Below are positions 10,597-18,440 of a stretch of 64,000 bases of DNA, one piece after another. The notes beneath the pieces were generated by a model. It made no database searches. It saw only the letters and a program-made list of their open reading frames with translations, and was not told the origin of the DNA. The stretch's first letter is position 1. Every line of letters starts with the position of its first letter. The DNA is from a bacterium (lineage in GTDB: Bacteria > Vulcanimicrobiota > Vulcanimicrobiia > Vulcanimicrobiales > SCRA01): NCBI GenBank assembly GCA_004298675.1, contig SCRI01000082.1, positions 1 to 64,000 of the forward strand, read 5' to 3'. Made by a program: the position numbers and the translations under genes.

Positions 10597-11234
10597 CGGC
10601 TGGACGCCGTGCGCGCCTGCCGCACGGCGGAGACGAAGCGCTGCGCGCGCCGGGAGACCTCCACCGCGCCGATGCCGGGACGAAACAACGCGGAGCCGAT
10701 GCCAAAGCCCGCGGCACCCGCTGCCAGCCAGGCCTCCACCGCCTCCGGGACGATGCCGCCGACCGGAAGGACGTCACTATGCGCAGGCAAGACTGCCAGC
10801 AGCGCGCGCAAGACCGCGGGCGTGAACGCCTCAGCGGGAAAGAGCTTGAGCGCGTCCGCACCGGCAGCAAGCATGCAAAACGCCTCGGTCGGCGTCGCGC
10901 AGCCGGGAACGGCGATCAGCCCACGCGCCTTGGCCTCCTTTACCACTGCCGCAGCGGCGTGCGGCATGACGATCACCTTACCTCCGGCTTCCGCCACCCG
11001 TGCGACGTCGCCCGGATCGAGCACGGTTCCGGCGCCGACGAGCACCCTCTCCCCGTAGCGTTGGGCCAGGCGTTCGATGCTTTCGAACGGACGCGGAGAG
11101 TTGAGTGGAATCTCGATCACCACAATCCCCGCGTCGACGATGGCGTCGGTGAGCGCCTCGACCTCGGTGGGCGTGACGCCGCGCAAGATCGCGATCAGCG
11201 GCGAGGCCTTCAGCCAAGCGCGCAAGTCCTTCAA
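10593..11234 (-). CDS. dgoA: 2-dehydro-3-deoxy-6-phosphogalactonate (KDPGal/KDPG) aldolase
   Basis: A 213-residue class I aldolase. Key residues are visible: the strand ILRGVTP (15-22), Glu41 in VIEIPLNSP, VGAGTVLD (66-73), and the Schiff-base Lys130 in ALKLFPAE, then VGGI and GIGSALF phosphate-binding loops. It cleaves 2-keto-3-deoxy-6-phosphogalactonate to pyruvate and glyceraldehyde 3-phosphate. Start is TTG at 11234, with GGAGG 8 bases upstream; this TTG overlaps the TGA of the kinase gene (TTGA), implying translational coupling. Pairing with the kinase favours the galactonate branch (DgoA) over KDPG aldolase of the Entner-Doudoroff pathway. Confidence 0.9.
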   Translation of the reverse strand: MKDLRAWLKASPLIAILRGVTPTEVEALTDAIVDAGIVVIEIPLNSPRPFESIERLAQRYGERVLVGAGTVLDPGDVARVAEAGGKVIVMPHAAAAVVKEAKARGLIAVPGCATPTEAFCMLAAGADALKLFPAEAFTPAVLRALLAVLPAHSDVLPVGGIVPEAVEAWLAAGAAGFGIGSALFRPGIGAVEVSRRAQRFVSAVRQARTASSR

Positions 11235-12118
11235 TGACCACCCTCCCGCAACAGCGCGAGGATCGCCGCGCAGCCGCGCGTCAGCGCGCGCACGGGATCC
11301 GGAAGCGTGTATTCGACACCCGCCAACGCCAGTGCGCGAGCATACAATGCGGCTAGCCGTTCGGATGCGAGCACCGTCACGTGCCCAGCCGGCGCCGCAT
11401 CCCGCAACTCGTGGCCGATGAGGAGGCCGGAGAGATACGATGCGGCCGCGGCACTGGGCAGCTCGCCGAAGAGCGCCCGCGTTCTCACCCCGAAGAGGTC
11501 GTGCAGGAGCGCGCCTCCCGCTCGCGCACGTCGAACGCCGTCGGCGAACGCCGCGTCGTCGGTGCCGTCGAGCCGATCCATCGTCTTGGCGAGGATACTG
11601 TGGCGGCACAGCACGTCGAACAGCTCGCCGGTCATGAAGGTACGAAACGAGACGATTTGCTGCCCGGCAACCATCGCAAATTTCGTGTGCGTGCCCGGTA
11701 GACAATAGACGCCGTCCCCGCCCGCATCCAGCGCTCCGAGAATCTGAATCTCTTCGCCGCGCATGACGTCGAGGACGCCGGCCGCATCGCGACAGCACAC
11801 GCCCGGGAGGATGAGGCCGGAGGTTGCCGCGTTCACACGCAGGCGCTGGGCGCCGGCCGCGATCTCGGCTAGGCCGGCGGGGCTTGGAACGTAAGGGACC
11901 TCGACCCAGCCTTGGCGGCTGCCGACCATCCCGCACATGACCACGGGACCCGCACCGTCTGCGAGCCAGTCCGCGACGTGCTCGTCGAGCACGCTTGCAA
12001 AACGCCCCGGCGCTACAGCCAGGATTCCCAGCGGCGCCGTGCGCACATCCACGACGCCCCCACCGGCGGCCACACGATAGGCCCGGAAGTTGCTGGTTCC
12101 CCAGTCGACTGCGATCAT
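11231..12118 (-). CDS. dgoK: 2-dehydro-3-deoxygalactonokinase
   Basis: A 295-residue sugar-acid kinase of the ASKHA fold. The N-terminus MIAVDWGTSNFRAYRV is the phosphate-1 motif, followed by MCGMVGSRQGW and the conserved LPGTHTKFAMV and FRTFMTGELFDVL. It phosphorylates 2-keto-3-deoxygalactonate, the substrate step before the downstream-coupled aldolase. The ATG at 12118 was chosen since the conserved motif begins there; the frame extends upstream only through low-quality Arg/Ser-rich sequence. Cytosolic. Together with dgoA it forms the core of galactonate or related sugar-acid catabolism; no dehydratase gene is visible nearby. Confidence 0.92.
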   Translation of the reverse strand: MIAVDWGTSNFRAYRVAAGGGVVDVRTAPLGILAVAPGRFASVLDEHVADWLADGAGPVVMCGMVGSRQGWVEVPYVPSPAGLAEIAAGAQRLRVNAATSGLILPGVCCRDAAGVLDVMRGEEIQILGALDAGGDGVYCLPGTHTKFAMVAGQQIVSFRTFMTGELFDVLCRHSILAKTMDRLDGTDDAAFADGVRRARAGGALLHDLFGVRTRALFGELPSAAAASYLSGLLIGHELRDAAPAGHVTVLASERLAALYARALALAGVEYTLPDPVRALTRGCAAILALLREGGH

Positions 12119-12140
12119 CGGCGCCCCTGCTGCGTTGGCC

Positions 12141-12815
12141 TCAGATGCGACCGAACTGCGCGAGCAGATCCTCGATGGTCTTGCCCTGCGAGACCCACTC
12201 GCGCGTGGATCTCTCCCGCTCCGCCTGCTCCCGGGCCAAGTCGAGCACCCTCTGCGCGTCCGCGCGCGGCACGACGGTGACGCCGATCTCGTCCCCGATG
12301 ACGATGTCGCCGGGACAGACGACCACACCGCCGCACGTGACCGGCACGTTGATCGAAAGCTCGTCCTTGCGCCCGGAGAACATCGTGTGCGTCCCGCGCG
12401 GCGTGATCGCGCGCACGAAGACGGGAAACGCGATGTCGCGCAACTCGTCCACGTCCCGCGCCGCGCCGTCGATGATCATGCCGGCGATGCCGCGATTCTT
12501 CGCCAGCCCGCCCATCAAGCCGCCGCAGACGGACGTCTCCGTCTCACCTCCCGCGTCCACCACGAGGACGTCGCCGGGCCTCCCCATCTCGAGCGCCTTC
12601 AGCGGATCGACCAGGTCGCCCGGCGAGAGCTTCACCGTCAACGCGGGTCCCACGAGCTTGGCCGTGTAGATCGGTTTGATGCCGCTGTGCATGACGTTGT
12701 CGCGACCTTGGACGTCCGCGAAGATGCACGATGCGCTGTAGCAGCGCGCGACCTCGATGAACCGCTGCACGAGCGCGGGATCCGGTCGCTCGTACTCATT
12801 GATCGAATGAAGCAT
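12141..12815 (-). CDS. RraA-family / HMG-CHA aldolase-like protein
   Basis: A 224-residue protein with the RraA-like core: GDVLVVDAGGETETSVCGGLMGGLAKNRGIAG and IDGAARDVDELRD, where the Gly-rich loop and Arg-Asp pair bind divalent metal and an oxoacid in HMG/CHA aldolases. Family members are class II pyruvate aldolases or oxaloacetate decarboxylases; only a subset are RNase E regulators. Its position 22 bases upstream of dgoK suggests a pyruvate-forming aldolase or decarboxylase acting in the same pathway. Exact substrate cannot be read from sequence. Confidence 0.83.
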   Translation of the reverse strand: MLHSINEYERPDPALVQRFIEVARCYSASCIFADVQGRDNVMHSGIKPIYTAKLVGPALTVKLSPGDLVDPLKALEMGRPGDVLVVDAGGETETSVCGGLMGGLAKNRGIAGMIIDGAARDVDELRDIAFPVFVRAITPRGTHTMFSGRKDELSINVPVTCGGVVVCPGDIVIGDEIGVTVVPRADAQRVLDLAREQAERERSTREWVSQGKTIEDLLAQFGRI

Positions 12816-12845
12816 GATCCTCCCTGTGTCGCCTCCCGTGACGCC

Positions 12846-14117
12846 TTACGAGGGGTACTCCAGGCGGCATACCCGTGCCGCTTCGCCTACCGGCAGCGCG
12901 ATGTTCTGCCCCTCTTGCTCGTCGACGATCTCCATCACGTCGTACTTGTCCTGAGGCGTCCCGTTGGGACGCAGCTTTCCGAACCAAACCGGCCAGATCA
13001 GCGAGTGGTCCGCCTTGCGATAGGAGGCTACGCCCTCCCACAGCGACTGGAAGGTCGACCCCTCCAGTGCCCGCGCGATCTTCGCGGGGTCGGTGCTCTT
13101 GGTTTCGTTCATCGCCCACAGCAGCCGGTCCGCCGCGATGTAGCCGAAGCAGCTGCGCGACGTGGCCGGGAAACCGTAACGCTTGCGCCACTCGGCCGCG
13201 AAGGTTGCCGCCTTGGCATTCTTCTTCGTGAAGACGCGCTCGCTGTTGTAGTACCATTCGCTGCCCCAGTAGCCCTGGCGGTACTCCGGCGGCAACGCCC
13301 ACACGGACTCCAACTCGGCGGCCCAACCCGCGACCGGGAACTTCTTCAGTAATCCGAACGAGCCGGCTTGTTTCATGAAGTTGACGTAGTCCTGGCTCGA
13401 GACGGTCACGATGATCACGTCGGGTTTGGCCGCCTCGATCTTCGTGAGATAGGGGCTGAAGTCGGTGGTGCCCAGCGGCGCGAGGTCATTGGCGACGATC
13501 GTCCCGCCGACTTTCTGCACCACGTCGGCATAGCCGGCGGCAATGGAGTGGCCGAAGGCGTAGTCGGGTGTGACTTCATACCAGCGCTTGCCGAAGAGCT
13601 TGGCGATCGAGAAGCCGGTGGCATGGGTCATCATCCACGTCGTATGGCAGGTCATGAACGTGCACCAGCGACAGTCTTTGCCGACGGCGTCGTCGGTATG
13701 TCCACCCGCATCCACGAACGGAACGCGCATCGCGGCGGCCGCGCCGCTCACGGAGAGCGTCACGGCGCTGCTGACGGTCCCGATGAACGCGGAGACTCTC
13801 TCCTCGTTGAAGAGTTTACGTGCCTTCTGGACGCCGACGCCGGGATTGGTCTGATCGTCCTCGACCAGCTTCTCGATCTTACGCCCCAGCACGCCACCGC
13901 GCTCGTTCCATTCTTGGACGGCCATGTCGGCGCCGCGCACCTGATTGAGACCAGCCGAACCGTACGGACCGCTCAGTGAGTCGATCTGACCGATTTTGAT
14001 GGTCTCGGCGGCTTCACCGAGTTTGGGGATGAAGGCGGGAAAGCCGGCGCCGAGCGCCGCCGCTGCGACGCCTGCGCCCTTGACGAACGTTTTGCGGGAG
14101 ACAGTTGAATAACGCAA
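12846..14117 (-). CDS. ABC-importer substrate-binding protein, branched-chain amino-acid type
   Basis: A 423-residue Peripla_BP_6/LivJ-like protein. It begins at TTG (14117), with AGGGGG 8 bases upstream. The N-terminus has a Tat-like RKTFVKGAGVAAAALGAG segment, then IKIGQIDSLSGPYGSAG, the standard first strand and ligand loop, and FGHSIAAGYADVVQKVGGTIV in the second lobe. It lies first in the minus-strand unit with the RraA, DgoK and DgoA genes and no permease or ATPase is adjacent, so it either borrows another Liv permease or works as a sensor. Ligand unknown, probably the acid degraded by the downstream enzymes. Confidence 0.88.
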   Translation of the reverse strand: MRYSTVSRKTFVKGAGVAAAALGAGFPAFIPKLGEAAETIKIGQIDSLSGPYGSAGLNQVRGADMAVQEWNERGGVLGRKIEKLVEDDQTNPGVGVQKARKLFNEERVSAFIGTVSSAVTLSVSGAAAAMRVPFVDAGGHTDDAVGKDCRWCTFMTCHTTWMMTHATGFSIAKLFGKRWYEVTPDYAFGHSIAAGYADVVQKVGGTIVANDLAPLGTTDFSPYLTKIEAAKPDVIIVTVSSQDYVNFMKQAGSFGLLKKFPVAGWAAELESVWALPPEYRQGYWGSEWYYNSERVFTKKNAKAATFAAEWRKRYGFPATSRSCFGYIAADRLLWAMNETKSTDPAKIARALEGSTFQSLWEGVASYRKADHSLIWPVWFGKLRPNGTPQDKYDVMEIVDEQEGQNIALPVGEAARVCRLEYPS

Positions 14118-14135
14118 CGAGATACCCCCTTCAAG

Positions 14136-14309
14136 TTACGGTAAGCAGAATCGGATGACGGCATAGACCGCGAAGAGATCGTTACCGTCCACGACCACGC
14201 CGTCGAAGCCGTAACCCGGTGCGCGCCCGGCCAGGGTCCTGGCAGCGCTCTGGCGCGAGCGCAGCGTCGAAATGGCCCAGCAGTTGTTCTGCAAGAAGAA
14301 GACAACCGG
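14136..14309 (-). pseudogene. Remnant of a thiamine-diphosphate 2-oxoacid dehydrogenase E1-alpha gene
   Basis: Fifty-seven codons on the minus strand, closed by TAA (14136-14138), read like the middle of pyruvate/branched-chain 2-oxoacid dehydrogenase E1 alpha: PVVFFLQNN.WAIST, then SRQSAARTLA, then APGYGFDGVVVDGNDLFAVY. In complete E1 alpha subunits (about 330-370 residues) this segment includes the second half of the ThDP-binding motif. Upstream codons lose the similarity (RRNFHRSR resembles ALNF loosely and a stop follows) and the C-terminal third is missing. No E1 beta or E2 gene is nearby. The remaining bases of the 14118-14531 gap hold the candidate promoter region of the MBL-cupin gene; nothing else was recognised. 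Confidence 0.7.
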
Positions 14310-14531
14310 TCGAGACCGATGGAAATTGCGACGCGATCGAAACGGTCACGACTCCGGCCTCCAACATACCCGTGACGACATTGTGCGTCGCTGCAAACGC
14401 CGGTGTCAAGCGAGAGGCTGCGGCATCTTCGGCCTGCGAAAGAACGTCGAGATTTTAAGTCGTTTTAAGCGACACGTGGTACACTCTTGTTACACGTACA
14501 GGGCGTCTTAGTGAGAACGGAGGCAGCCACC

Positions 14532-15632
14532 ATGATGACGAGCAAGGAGACGACACTCCTGCAGCGGACGTCCCTCCCGGGCATCGCGATGTGGTCGCGC
14601 TGGCAAGCCGACCGCTCGATGTTCTTCAATTCGTTCTTCGTCGAAGGCGAAGAGAACCTCATCGTCGATCCGCTGGCGCTCGAGGATGCCGATCTTCGAA
14701 CGATCGAGGCCGCCGGCGGTGCCGCTTGGATCGTGGTCACCACGCGCGACCACGAGCGCCAAGCCGGTGCGCTAGCGCAACGTCTGCACGCACGGATCGC
14801 CGCACCGGAGCGCGATCTCAAAGAGCTGACCGTCAAGGTAGAGCGCGCGTTGCGTGACGGCGACACGCTTGGCCGCGCGCGAATCGTGCAGTTCGACGAG
14901 ATGAAGTCGCCGGGAGAGTTAGGCCTCTATCTGGCGGATTGCGAGACCATGATCGTGGGCGACGCGCTGCAGGGCGATCCGCCCGGCTCGCTGCGCATGG
15001 TGCCGGACGCAAAGCTCGGCGATCCCAAGCGCGCGGCGTTGAGCCTGCGGCGCATCTTGGCGCTGCAGCCGCGCAACATCCTCATGGGCGACGGCCACTG
15101 CGTCTTCGGCAACGCCACCCAAGCCCTGGAAGAGTATCTAGCGACGCGCACCGACGTGCTGATCCACAAGATCAACCTCGACGAGCTGACCGATTGGACG
15201 GAACGGCACGGTCCTGGCAGGCTGCACCGCCGGCAAGCGGAGGTGGGATTCTTACTCGGCGCCCACCGTCTGGGCTATCAGGTCCTCGAGATCGCGCCGG
15301 GCGAGTGGGGCTCGCCGTTGCACGGGCACACCGAAGAGGAGGAGCTCTACGTTATCTTCGACGGCAGCGGCACGATCCGCTTCACGTTCGGCGAGTACCC
15401 AATTCGCAAGGGCGACGTGATCGCGCTGCCCACCGGCAAGCGCGGCGCGCATCAGCTCCGCAACACCGGCCCCTCGAAGCTGGTGGTGTTGGCGCTGGCG
15501 AACAACGAGCCCGGCGACGGCTGCTTCTATCCCGACTCCGACAAGCTGCTCTTCGCGCGCAACACGATGCCGCGAATGGTCAGCGGCAACCGTGGCACCG
15601 ACCTCGACTACTGGGACGGCGAATCGGGCTGA
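14532..15632 (+). CDS. Metallo-beta-lactamase-like domain fused to a cupin domain
   Basis: A 366-residue protein. The first two thirds resemble a degenerate MBL fold: FFVEGEENLIVDPL, then VVTTRDHERQAGALAQRL in the position of the HxHxDH motif (only DH kept), and MGDGHCVFGN in place of the later His ligand. The C-terminal part is a cupin with EWGSPLHGHTEEEELYVIFDGSGTIRF and KGDVIALPTGKRGAHQLRNTG, containing the His, His and Glu metal ligands. ATG 14532 follows GGAGG by 8 bases. The two-domain form is seen among uncharacterised proteins; I infer the cupin is the active part. Its 3' end overlaps the glycerate kinase gene by 25 bases, tail to tail. Confidence 0.75.
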   Translation: MMTSKETTLLQRTSLPGIAMWSRWQADRSMFFNSFFVEGEENLIVDPLALEDADLRTIEAAGGAAWIVVTTRDHERQAGALAQRLHARIAAPERDLKELTVKVERALRDGDTLGRARIVQFDEMKSPGELGLYLADCETMIVGDALQGDPPGSLRMVPDAKLGDPKRAALSLRRILALQPRNILMGDGHCVFGNATQALEEYLATRTDVLIHKINLDELTDWTERHGPGRLHRRQAEVGFLLGAHRLGYQVLEIAPGEWGSPLHGHTEEEELYVIFDGSGTIRFTFGEYPIRKGDVIALPTGKRGAHQLRNTGPSKLVVLALANNEPGDGCFYPDSDKLLFARNTMPRMVSGNRGTDLDYWDGESG

Positions 15633-17017
15633 CGTAGCCGCGGCGCGACGGCCACCAGCTTCAAGTCGTTGACGTTCGTGCCGGTCGCCCCCGTCTCGAC
15701 GATATGCCCGGCGCGCAGTAGTGCGGGCGTGACGTCGTGACAGGCCAGCGCCGCCTGAAGATCGACGCCGTTGCGACGCGCGATAGCGAGCGTCTGGCCG
15801 TCGGCGATCGCGCCGGCGTAACGCGTCGGTCCGTCCGTGCCGTCGGTATCGATGCCGAGCGCGACGATGCCCGGCGTCTCAGACAACGCCAGCGCGGCCG
15901 CCACCGCAAACTCCTGATTGGGTCCACCGCTCGCCGCCTCGCCGCAAGCCGCGGAGGTGCCCACGGTCACCGTCGTCTCGCCACCGGCGATGAGCACGCA
16001 CGGCGGCGCCGCCGGCTCTCCGCTGAACGCCGCCTGCTTTGCGACGGCAATGAGATTGCGTGCGAGCGCGCTGCTCTCACCGTCGAAGAACGTGGAGAGG
16101 AGCAGCGGCTGCAGACCGCGCTCGCGCGCGGCCGCGGCCGCTCCACGACAGGCCGCGTCGCCCTTCACGAGCAGAACGTCGGTGCGCTCCAGATGCGCGA
16201 GCTCCGCGGCGCGAACCGTCTCCCCCTGCGGTGGAGCGCGGCGCAGGTACGCCGCCACGGGCTCAGGCAGGCGCGCCCAGAGCCGGTACTTGTCCAGCGT
16301 CGCCCAGGCATCGGCGAAGCTCGAGGTGTCCGGCACCGTGGGATCCGTAATGTAATCGAGCCGGTCGCCGATCACGTCCGAGACGGTGAGGTTGACGAGG
16401 CTGCACCCAGCCGGGAGCCTGCGGGCAAGCCGGCCGCCCTTCACGGTGCTCAAGTGCTTGCGCACGGCGTTGATCTCGAAGATGTCTGCGCCGCTGTTCA
16501 ACAGCGTGCGATACGTGGCCGCAAGATCGGCCAGGGTCACGCCCTCCACGGGGCTGACGAAGAGCGCGGACGAGCCGCCGGTGAAGCAGGCGAAGACGAG
16601 ATCGCCCGGCCGGACGTCGTCGAGCATGCGCACGGCGCGGGCCGCCGCTGCGACGGAGGCGGCATCCGGCAGCGGGTGGCTGGCCAACTGCACGTCGATG
16701 TGGTCGAGCGTTCCCGGCTGTCCGTACTTGCAGGTGATCGCGCCGCGCGCGATGCGCGCTCCGAGCATGGCATCGAGCGCTTTGGCGATGGGATAGGTCG
16801 CTTTGCCGGCGCCGACGACGAAGATGCTCCCGCCGCGTGCGAGCTCGATCGTGCGTCCGGCCACCCGGACGTGCTCGCCTTCGCTGCGGAGCACACGATA
16901 GACCGCCTGCTCCGGGTCGGCCGCGGCGAGCCCGGCTTCGGCTAAGTCGAGCACAACTTCGCGCAACGCGGCAGCGCCGGTGGCAAGCAGGGTCGCGCGG
17001 TTCTTGACGTATCCCAT
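15608..17017 (-). CDS. gckA: Glycerate 2-kinase (GckA/TtuD, MOFRL family)
   Basis: A 469-residue kinase. Conserved blocks include GGSIFVVGAGKATYPIA, HPLPDAASVAAA, CFTGGSSALF (phosphate-binding), INAVRKHLSTVKGGRLA, and in the C-terminal MOFRL domain IAGGETTV, SGGPNQEFAVA and the signature DTDGTDGPTRYAGA. It converts D-glycerate to 2-phosphoglycerate. ATG 17017 sits 7 bases after the enolase-like stop, so both are on one transcript. The combination glycerate to 2-phosphoglycerate to phosphoenolpyruvate would be a complete route if the neighbouring enolase homologue is catalytically standard, which its residues put in doubt. Cytosolic. Confidence 0.9.
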   Translation of the reverse strand: MGYVKNRATLLATGAAALREVVLDLAEAGLAAADPEQAVYRVLRSEGEHVRVAGRTIELARGGSIFVVGAGKATYPIAKALDAMLGARIARGAITCKYGQPGTLDHIDVQLASHPLPDAASVAAAARAVRMLDDVRPGDLVFACFTGGSSALFVSPVEGVTLADLAATYRTLLNSGADIFEINAVRKHLSTVKGGRLARRLPAGCSLVNLTVSDVIGDRLDYITDPTVPDTSSFADAWATLDKYRLWARLPEPVAAYLRRAPPQGETVRAAELAHLERTDVLLVKGDAACRGAAAAARERGLQPLLLSTFFDGESSALARNLIAVAKQAAFSGEPAAPPCVLIAGGETTVTVGTSAACGEAASGGPNQEFAVAAALALSETPGIVALGIDTDGTDGPTRYAGAIADGQTLAIARRNGVDLQAALACHDVTPALLRAGHIVETGATGTNVNDLKLVAVAPRLRQPDSPSQ

Positions 17018-17024
17018 CGCGGCC

Positions 17025-18317
17025 CTAGCGGGGGCGGCGGAACGCGTGGCCGGCATACCTGGCTACACCGCCCAGCTCTTCCTCGATCTGCAGCAGGCGG
17101 TTGTGCTTCGAGGTCCGCTCGCCGCGCACCGGCATGCCGGTCTTGATCTGCCCGCTGTTGAGCGCGACCACGAGATCCGAGATCAAGGCATCCTCGGTCT
17201 CACCCGAACGCTCCGACACTTGCACGCCGTAGCCGTAACGATAGGCGTACTCCGCCGCGTCGAAGGCTTCCGTCAACGAGCCGATCTGATTGACTTTGAA
17301 GAGCATGGCATTGGCAGCTCCGGCTTCGATGCCCATTCTCAGCCGCGCCACGTTGGTGACGAAGAGATCGTCACCGACGATCTGTGCCTGCGGCAAGGCT
17401 TTGGTGACTGCGGCAAAGCCTTCGAAGTCCTCCTGATCGAGCGGATCCTCGATGGAGGCCAGCGGATACTTCACGGCCACTCTCCGGTAGAGATCGATCA
17501 GCTCGTTGCGGTCGTACGCCTTGCCGTCGAGCGTATACCGTTTGGCCTGCGGATCGTAGAAGTGGCTGGCAGCGCAATCGAGCGCGAAGACGACGTCCTC
17601 GCCGAAACCGGCGGCGTAGCCGGCGCTTTCCACGGCCTTCTGGAGAAACTCGAGCGGCTCCCAAATCCCCTTCATAGGCGTGGCAAAGCCACCTTCGTCG
17701 CCGGTGTTCGTTGCGAGGATACCGTACTTGGCGACGACCAGCTCGCGCAGGTGCTCGTTGATCTCCGTCGTCATCGCCAGCGCGTGCGCGTAATCGTCCG
17801 CGCCCACCGGCATGATGATGAACTCTTGAATCTCGAGCTCGTTGGCCGTCAATTTACCGCCGTTCAGAAAGTTCATCAGCGGCACCGGCAGCACGCGCGC
17901 GAACGGGTTGAGATAGCGGTAGAGCGGGATGCCGCTGACCGCGGCGCCGGCCCGCGCAGCGGCGAGCGAAACGCCCAGGATCGCGTTGGCGCCGAGTCTC
18001 TGCTTGTCGGGCGTCCCATCGAGCTGGACGAGCGTTGCGTCGAGCTGGCGCTGTTGCGTGACGTCGAACCCGGTCAAGGCATCGCGAATCGGCCCTTCGA
18101 CGTTGGCCACGGCCCTGCGCACGCCCAAGCCGCGATAGCGCTTGGGGTCGCCGTCGTGCAGCACGTGCGCCTCGTGCGCCCCGGTCGAGCGCCCCGCGGG
18201 CACATCGGCGCGCCCTTGGAGACGGCCATCGACGTAGACGTCGGCTTGCACCGTCGGCCAGCCGCGGCAATCGACGATCTCCCGCGCGCGTACATCGGTT
18301 ATCTTGCCGGTCGTCAT
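17025..18317 (-). CDS. Enolase-superfamily protein (enolase paralogue with altered active site)
   Basis: A 430-residue full-length enolase homologue. Retained: Ser44 of the RSTG loop, Glu165 (IQEF), Glu208 (GDEGGF), metal ligands Asp247, Glu290 and Asp317, Lys341 (KVNQIGSLTE) and Lys392 (IKTG). Changed: the His of the NGG-x-H motif (His159 in yeast) is Leu156, the SHRSGETED motif reads SERSGETED so that the phosphate-binding His (His373 in yeast) is Glu369, and SGASTG reads AGRSTG. ATG 18317 follows GGAGG by 7 bases. Genes with these changes may act on a substrate other than 2-phosphoglycerate. The downstream glycerate 2-kinase argues for a role near that metabolite. Enolase fold is certain; ordinary enolase activity is not. 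Confidence 0.85.
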   Translation of the reverse strand: MTTGKITDVRAREIVDCRGWPTVQADVYVDGRLQGRADVPAGRSTGAHEAHVLHDGDPKRYRGLGVRRAVANVEGPIRDALTGFDVTQQRQLDATLVQLDGTPDKQRLGANAILGVSLAAARAGAAVSGIPLYRYLNPFARVLPVPLMNFLNGGKLTANELEIQEFIIMPVGADDYAHALAMTTEINEHLRELVVAKYGILATNTGDEGGFATPMKGIWEPLEFLQKAVESAGYAAGFGEDVVFALDCAASHFYDPQAKRYTLDGKAYDRNELIDLYRRVAVKYPLASIEDPLDQEDFEGFAAVTKALPQAQIVGDDLFVTNVARLRMGIEAGAANAMLFKVNQIGSLTEAFDAAEYAYRYGYGVQVSERSGETEDALISDLVVALNSGQIKTGMPVRGERTSKHNRLLQIEEELGGVARYAGHAFRRPR

Positions 18318-18346
18318 CCCTGCGCCTCCGATCTGGTTAGGCTTCG

Positions 18347-18374
18347 ATCCTACCAGATTGTCGCCAATCGTCAA
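18347..18374 (-). promoter_or_regulatory. Promoter of the enolase-like / glycerate kinase operon
   Basis: Read on the minus strand: TTGACG (18374-18369), 16-base spacer, TAGGAT (18352-18347). The operator-like ATTG-N4-CAAT fills the first 12 bases of the spacer. A start near 18340 leaves a leader of about 23 bases containing the GGAGG site. Confidence 0.6.
18357..18368. promoter_or_regulatory. Operator half-site 1 of the GntR regulator (candidate)
   Basis: ATTGTCGCCAAT is an inverted repeat (ATTG-N4-CAAT) lying exactly between -35 and -10 of the minus-strand promoter. A near-identical copy sits in the plus-strand promoter with centres 41 bases apart, about four helical turns. Confidence 0.6.
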
Positions 18375-18391
18375 GATAGACGCCCGCTTCC

Positions 18392-18419
18392 TTGACGATT
18401 GTCGGCAATTTGTTATACT
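18392..18419 (+). promoter_or_regulatory. Promoter of the GntR-Liv-aminotransferase operon
   Basis: TTGACG (18392-18397), 16-base spacer, TATACT (18414-18419). It mirrors the enolase promoter in sequence and geometry. Transcription would begin near 18426, which places the GntR start codon at the GTG at 18441. Confidence 0.65.
18398..18409. promoter_or_regulatory. Operator half-site 2 of the GntR regulator (candidate)
   Basis: ATTGTCGGCAAT, an ATTG-N4-CAAT inverted repeat filling the spacer of the plus-strand promoter. Binding here would block RNA polymerase, so the GntR protein is expected to be an autorepressor. Confidence 0.6.
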
Positions 18420-18440
18420 GGCTCGCAAGCGGGATTCGAT

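Noticed and set aside
11235-11936. N-terminal extension of the KDPGal aldolase frame by about 230 codons
   Set aside because: The extension is the antiframe of dgoK; aldolase homology starts at the coupled TTG at 11234.
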